Source of the DNA: Exiguobacterium undae DSM 14481
GTDB taxonomy: Bacteria > Bacillota > Bacilli > Exiguobacteriales > Exiguobacteriaceae
DNA length: 64,000 bases
Reading direction: 5' to 3'
Assembly (NCBI RefSeq): GCF_000620805.1
Contig: NZ_KK211187.1
Coordinates: 963,957 to 1,027,956, forward strand
Notes under the pieces: model-generated
Seen by the model: only the letters and a program-made list of their open reading frames with translations
What the model was told of the DNA's origin: nothing
The model's database searches: none
Position numbers and translations under genes: made by a program
Shown here: positions 61,142 through 64,000 of the stretch, piece by piece
Numbering within the stretch: position 1 is the first letter of the stretch
Layout: the number at the start of each line of letters is the position of its first letter

Positions 61142-62068
61142 ATGCGAAAAATCATAGTAGGTTCACGAAGTTCGAAACTCGCGATGACACAAACAAAGTG
61201 GGTCATCGATCAACTCAAACAAGCGGGTGCACCATACGAGTTCGAAATCAAGAACATCATCACGAAGGGTGACCGCATCCTTGACGTGACATTGTCTAAA
61301 GTCGGTGGAAAAGGATTATTTGTCAAAGAAATCGAACAGCAGATGATTGATGAAGAAATTGATTTTGCCGTGCATAGTATGAAAGATCTCCCATCTGAGT
61401 TGCCGACAGGACTCATCATTGGGGCAACACCTGCACGTGTCGACGCTCGTGATGCTTTGATTACAACGACGGGCGGAGGTCTGGCCTCACTTCCGGAAGG
61501 CGCAATCGTCGGAACAAGCAGTCTGCGCCGCGGTTCTCAATTATTGAAATTACGTCCGGATTTAAAAATCGAATCGATCCGAGGAAACATTGACACACGT
61601 CTTGAAAAACTGAAGACGGGACCGTTTGACGGGATTTTATTAGCTGCCGCGGGTCTACAACGCATGGGATGGTCAGAAGACATCGTCTCGGAATACATTT
61701 CGACTGACGACATGATTCCGGCTGTCGGACAAGGCATCCTTGCAATCGAATGCCGGGAGCAGGATCAAGAAATCCGCGATTTATTGAATCTCATCCACGA
61801 TCAGATGACAGAGAAAGTGGCATTTGCCGAACGTTCTTTCTTATCAGCCATCGAAGGAAGCTGTCATGTTCCGGTCGGCGGTTTTGCGACGATCAACGAG
61901 GATTTATCGACGACGCTCGTCGGATTCCTTGGTTCAGTAGACGGTCAGCAAATTTTGCTCGAACGGGAAACGTCGCTTGATCCAATGCAGTTGGGTCAAC
62001 AGGTCGCAACACGTTTACTCGATGCGGGTGGCCGCGAAATTTTAGCGTCTTTACCGGATGACCTTTAA
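61142..62068 (+). CDS. hemC: Porphobilinogen deaminase (hydroxymethylbilane synthase)
   Basis: HemC joins four porphobilinogens into hydroxymethylbilane using a dipyrromethane cofactor. The product is 308 residues from the ATG at 61142 after AGGGGGA. It shows VGSRSSKLA at the start, the catalytic Asp in HSMKDLP, the arginine-rich GTSSLRRGSQL and the cofactor-binding Cys241 in EGSCHVPVG. Codons upstream of 61142 in frame cross the hairpin and are not used. It overlaps hemD by 11 bases. Confidence 0.96.
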   Translation: MRKIIVGSRSSKLAMTQTKWVIDQLKQAGAPYEFEIKNIITKGDRILDVTLSKVGGKGLFVKEIEQQMIDEEIDFAVHSMKDLPSELPTGLIIGATPARVDARDALITTTGGGLASLPEGAIVGTSSLRRGSQLLKLRPDLKIESIRGNIDTRLEKLKTGPFDGILLAAAGLQRMGWSEDIVSEYISTDDMIPAVGQGILAIECREQDQEIRDLLNLIHDQMTEKVAFAERSFLSAIEGSCHVPVGGFATINEDLSTTLVGFLGSVDGQQILLERETSLDPMQLGQQVATRLLDAGGREILASLPDDL

Positions 62069-62744
62069 GAAACTGGTCTTGACGGGAAGTCGACGACCAA
62101 CTTCCGCACAATTGAATCGGTTACGAACCGGACAAGTCGAAGTCATGTATCATCCGGTCATTGAGACGGTTCCGGTCGCGTTTGAGTTACCGGAAGCACT
62201 GGATTGGTTGATCGTGACAAGCCCGACCGGCGTCACGCAACTGAAATCACAGCTCGACCGACTACAGCAGACTAAAATCGCAGTCGTCGGAACAAAAACG
62301 GCAGCGGTATTGGAAAAACTGGGGCGAACACCGGATTTTATCCCGTCCGCTTTTACCGGGGACGCGCTCGTCGACGAGTTACAACCATTCATCGAACCCG
62401 GACAACGGATTTGTTTTGCCCGGGGAAACCGCTCACGGCAAGAACCACTTGAACGATTAAGGCATGCTGTTGCGGCAGAAGTAGTGGAAGTCGTCACGTA
62501 TGAGACGAACTTACGGACGATTTCTTCTGACGTGTTGCAACATGCTTCGTATATTGGATTGCAAAGTCCTTCAGCTGTCGAAGTTCTGGCATCATCCCGG
62601 CATCAGACCAGAGGCACTTACGTAGCCATCGGTCCGATTACGGAGCAAGCCGCTCGCACATCCGGATTGACGCCATTACTCGTCGCCAAGACGTTTACAC
62701 TCGATGGGCTGATCGACTGTATTTTAGAGGAGGAATTGTCATGA
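62058..62744 (+). CDS. hemD: Uroporphyrinogen-III synthase
   Basis: HemD cyclises hydroxymethylbilane with inversion of ring D. This family is poorly conserved. The 228-residue protein fits by size, two-domain alpha/beta layout (strand LVLTGSRRP at the start, [51 protein letters not shown]) and by position between hemC and hemB. The Ser/Thr-rich binding motifs at strand ends are visible. It overlaps hemC by 11 bases and hemB by four (ATGA), so the three are translationally coupled. Confidence 0.88.
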   Translation: MTFKKLVLTGSRRPTSAQLNRLRTGQVEVMYHPVIETVPVAFELPEALDWLIVTSPTGVTQLKSQLDRLQQTKIAVVGTKTAAVLEKLGRTPDFIPSAFTGDALVDELQPFIEPGQRICFARGNRSRQEPLERLRHAVAAEVVEVVTYETNLRTISSDVLQHASYIGLQSPSAVEVLASSRHQTRGTYVAIGPITEQAARTSGLTPLLVAKTFTLDGLIDCILEEELS

Positions 62745-63730
62745 ATACATTAGAATTCGCACGTCACCGCCGATTACGGCATACACCGTCCCTGCGCTCA
62801 CTTGTACGCGAAAATCATCTGCACAAATCAGATTTGATTTATCCGCTGTTTATTGCAGAAGGGGAAGACATCAAACGGGAAGTCAGTTCGATGCCCGGTG
62901 TGTTTAACCTTTCGCTTGATCATCTGGAAGCGGAAATCAAAGAAGTGGTTGAACTCGGTATCGAGTCCGTCATCTTGTTTGGTGTCCCGCATGATCATCT
63001 AAAGGATGAGCAAGGGACAGGCGCTTTCCATGATCACGGAATCGTGCAGGAAGCGACACGACTCGTCAAAAAAGTGGCACCTCAGCTGACGGTCATCGCC
63101 GACACATGTTTGTGTGAGTATACGTCAACCGGACACTGCGGCATTGTAGCAGACGGTACGGTCGACAATGATGCCTCCTTGCCGTTGCACGTTCAAACTG
63201 CCGTCTCGCAAGCGCGTGCCGGTGCAGATATCATCGCACCTTCTTCAATGATGGACGGATTCGTGGCAGCGATTCGTCAAGGTCTGGACGAAAATGGCTT
63301 CAGCCACATTCCTGTCATGAGTTACGGCGTGAAGTATGCCTCTGCTTATTACGGACCGTTCCGTGACGCAGCCAATTCGGCGCCGGACGAAGGGGACCGT
63401 AAAGGCTATCAAATGGATCCCGCGAACCGCCGCGAAGCATTCCGGGAGGCGACAGCCGATGTCGATCAAGGAGCAGACTTCATGATCGTCAAACCGGCAC
63501 TTGCCTTCATGGATATCATTCGTGATGTCCGCGAACGCGTCGAGTTACCAATCGTCGCCTACAACGTATCGGGTGAATATGCGATGGTCAAAGCCGCTGC
63601 GTTAAACGGCTGGATTGATGAGGAACGAATTGTCATGGAAACGATGCTTGGTTTCAAACGAGCAGGCGCTGATTTAATCATTACGTATTTTGCAAAAGAC
63701 ATCTGTCGTTACTTGGAGGGGACAAAATGA
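62741..63730 (+). CDS. hemB: Porphobilinogen synthase (delta-aminolevulinic acid dehydratase)
   Basis: HemB condenses two 5-aminolevulinates to porphobilinogen. The 329-residue TIM-barrel enzyme has the zinc-binding type of metal loop [14 protein letters not shown] (three Cys). Both Schiff-base lysines lie in their motifs, [16 protein letters not shown] and [12 protein letters not shown]. This marks it as a Zn-dependent rather than Mg-only form. The ATG overlaps the hemD stop, and its own stop overlaps the hemL ATG. GAGGAG precedes the start. Confidence 0.97.
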   Translation: MNTLEFARHRRLRHTPSLRSLVRENHLHKSDLIYPLFIAEGEDIKREVSSMPGVFNLSLDHLEAEIKEVVELGIESVILFGVPHDHLKDEQGTGAFHDHGIVQEATRLVKKVAPQLTVIADTCLCEYTSTGHCGIVADGTVDNDASLPLHVQTAVSQARAGADIIAPSSMMDGFVAAIRQGLDENGFSHIPVMSYGVKYASAYYGPFRDAANSAPDEGDRKGYQMDPANRREAFREATADVDQGADFMIVKPALAFMDIIRDVRERVELPIVAYNVSGEYAMVKAAALNGWIDEERIVMETMLGFKRAGADLIITYFAKDICRYLEGTK

Positions 63731-64000
63731 GCTTGATTAATCAGAACTCAAAATCAAAAGCCGCTTTTGAACGGGCGTTACCGTTGATGCCGGGTGGTGT
63801 CAACAGCCCGGTGCGTGCCTATAAATCAGTCGGGATGTCACCGATTTTTGCTGAACGGGCAAAAGGTTCACGCCTATATGACATCGATGGCAAAGAATAT
63901 ATCGACTATGTCTTGTCGTGGGGACCGATGATTCTTGGTCATGCCGATCCGATCGTGACGGCAGCGATTCAAGAACAAGCGACACGAGGGTGGAGTTACG
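63727..64000 (+). CDS. hemL: Glutamate-1-semialdehyde 2,1-aminomutase (5' part)
   Basis: The gene starts at ATG 63727, overlapping the hemB stop (ATGA), and runs off the window after 91 codons. The N-terminus ([21 protein letters not shown], then [17 protein letters not shown] and [11 protein letters not shown]) is diagnostic of GSA aminotransferases, class III PLP enzymes that convert glutamate-1-semialdehyde to 5-aminolevulinate. The PLP lysine lies beyond the visible part. GGAGGGG precedes the start. It completes the colinear hem operon. GSA aminotransferases occur in paralogous pairs in Bacillales; operon position supports HemL proper. Confidence 0.93.
   Translation, partial: MSLINQNSKSKAAFERALPLMPGGVNSPVRAYKSVGMSPIFAERAKGSRLYDIDGKEYIDYVLSWGPMILGHADPIVTAAIQEQATRGWSY

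Overview
The window is chromosomal backbone of a low-GC Gram-positive in the Bacillales. Gene order follows Bacillus subtilis closely: nrdR-dnaB-dnaI-thrS, infC-rpmI-rplT, ysdC, ysgA-pheS-pheT, rnhC-zapA-yshB-polX-mutS2-yshE, lcfA-fadR-etfBA-trxA-uvrC, yslB-sdhCAB-ysmA, racE-rph-rdgB-ysnB, ysoA-tig-clpX-lon-ysxC, hemA-hemC-hemD-hemB-hemL. The sporulation-linked genes found at these positions in B. subtilis (gerE, gerM, lonB) are absent, which points to a non-spore-former. Exiguobacterium is my best guess from protein character and order; this is inference, not a database match.

Layout. 1-5.2 kb: deoxyribonucleotide regulation, primosome loading and T-box-controlled thrS. 5.2-8 kb: a secreted beta-helix protein and a catalase gene with a PerR-type operator. 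8.1-15.8 kb: the infC operon with an attenuator-like leader and an ATT start, a dimeric-type dUTPase, an M42 peptidase, an rRNA methylase and T-box-controlled pheST. 15.8-19.8 kb: an accessory island with a decayed ABC transporter and two-component locus, a transposon-derived omega-RNA-like scar, an MFS remnant, an orphan response regulator and a MurE-type ligase. 19.8-27.2 kb: RNase HIII, division and DNA-repair genes, and membrane proteins including a 27-residue one.

27.4-35.7 kb: fatty-acid activation and electron transfer under FadR and probably CcpA, then thioredoxin, a divergent flavoprotein/VOC pair and uvrC. 35.8-44.2 kb: small and PH-domain proteins, yslB, succinate dehydrogenase, a thioesterase, a stand-alone HPr and the racE-rph-rdgB-ysnB operon. 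44.3-51.9 kb: tRNA-Arg(UCU), a lipoprotein, ysoA, trigger factor, clpX (with a CtsR-like operator), lon and ysxC.

52-59.5 kb is the most interesting accessory region. It is a tightly coupled five-gene cluster inserted between ysxC and hemA: a membrane-anchored glycosidase-like protein, a protein ending in a receiver domain that lacks its phosphoacceptor, a membrane-anchored HEAT-repeat protein, a processive-type GT2 glycosyltransferase and an AI-2E/PerM-family permease. It looks like an uncharacterised cell-surface polysaccharide system. 59.7 kb to the end is the heme pathway from glutamyl-tRNA to uroporphyrinogen III, with hemL cut by the window edge.
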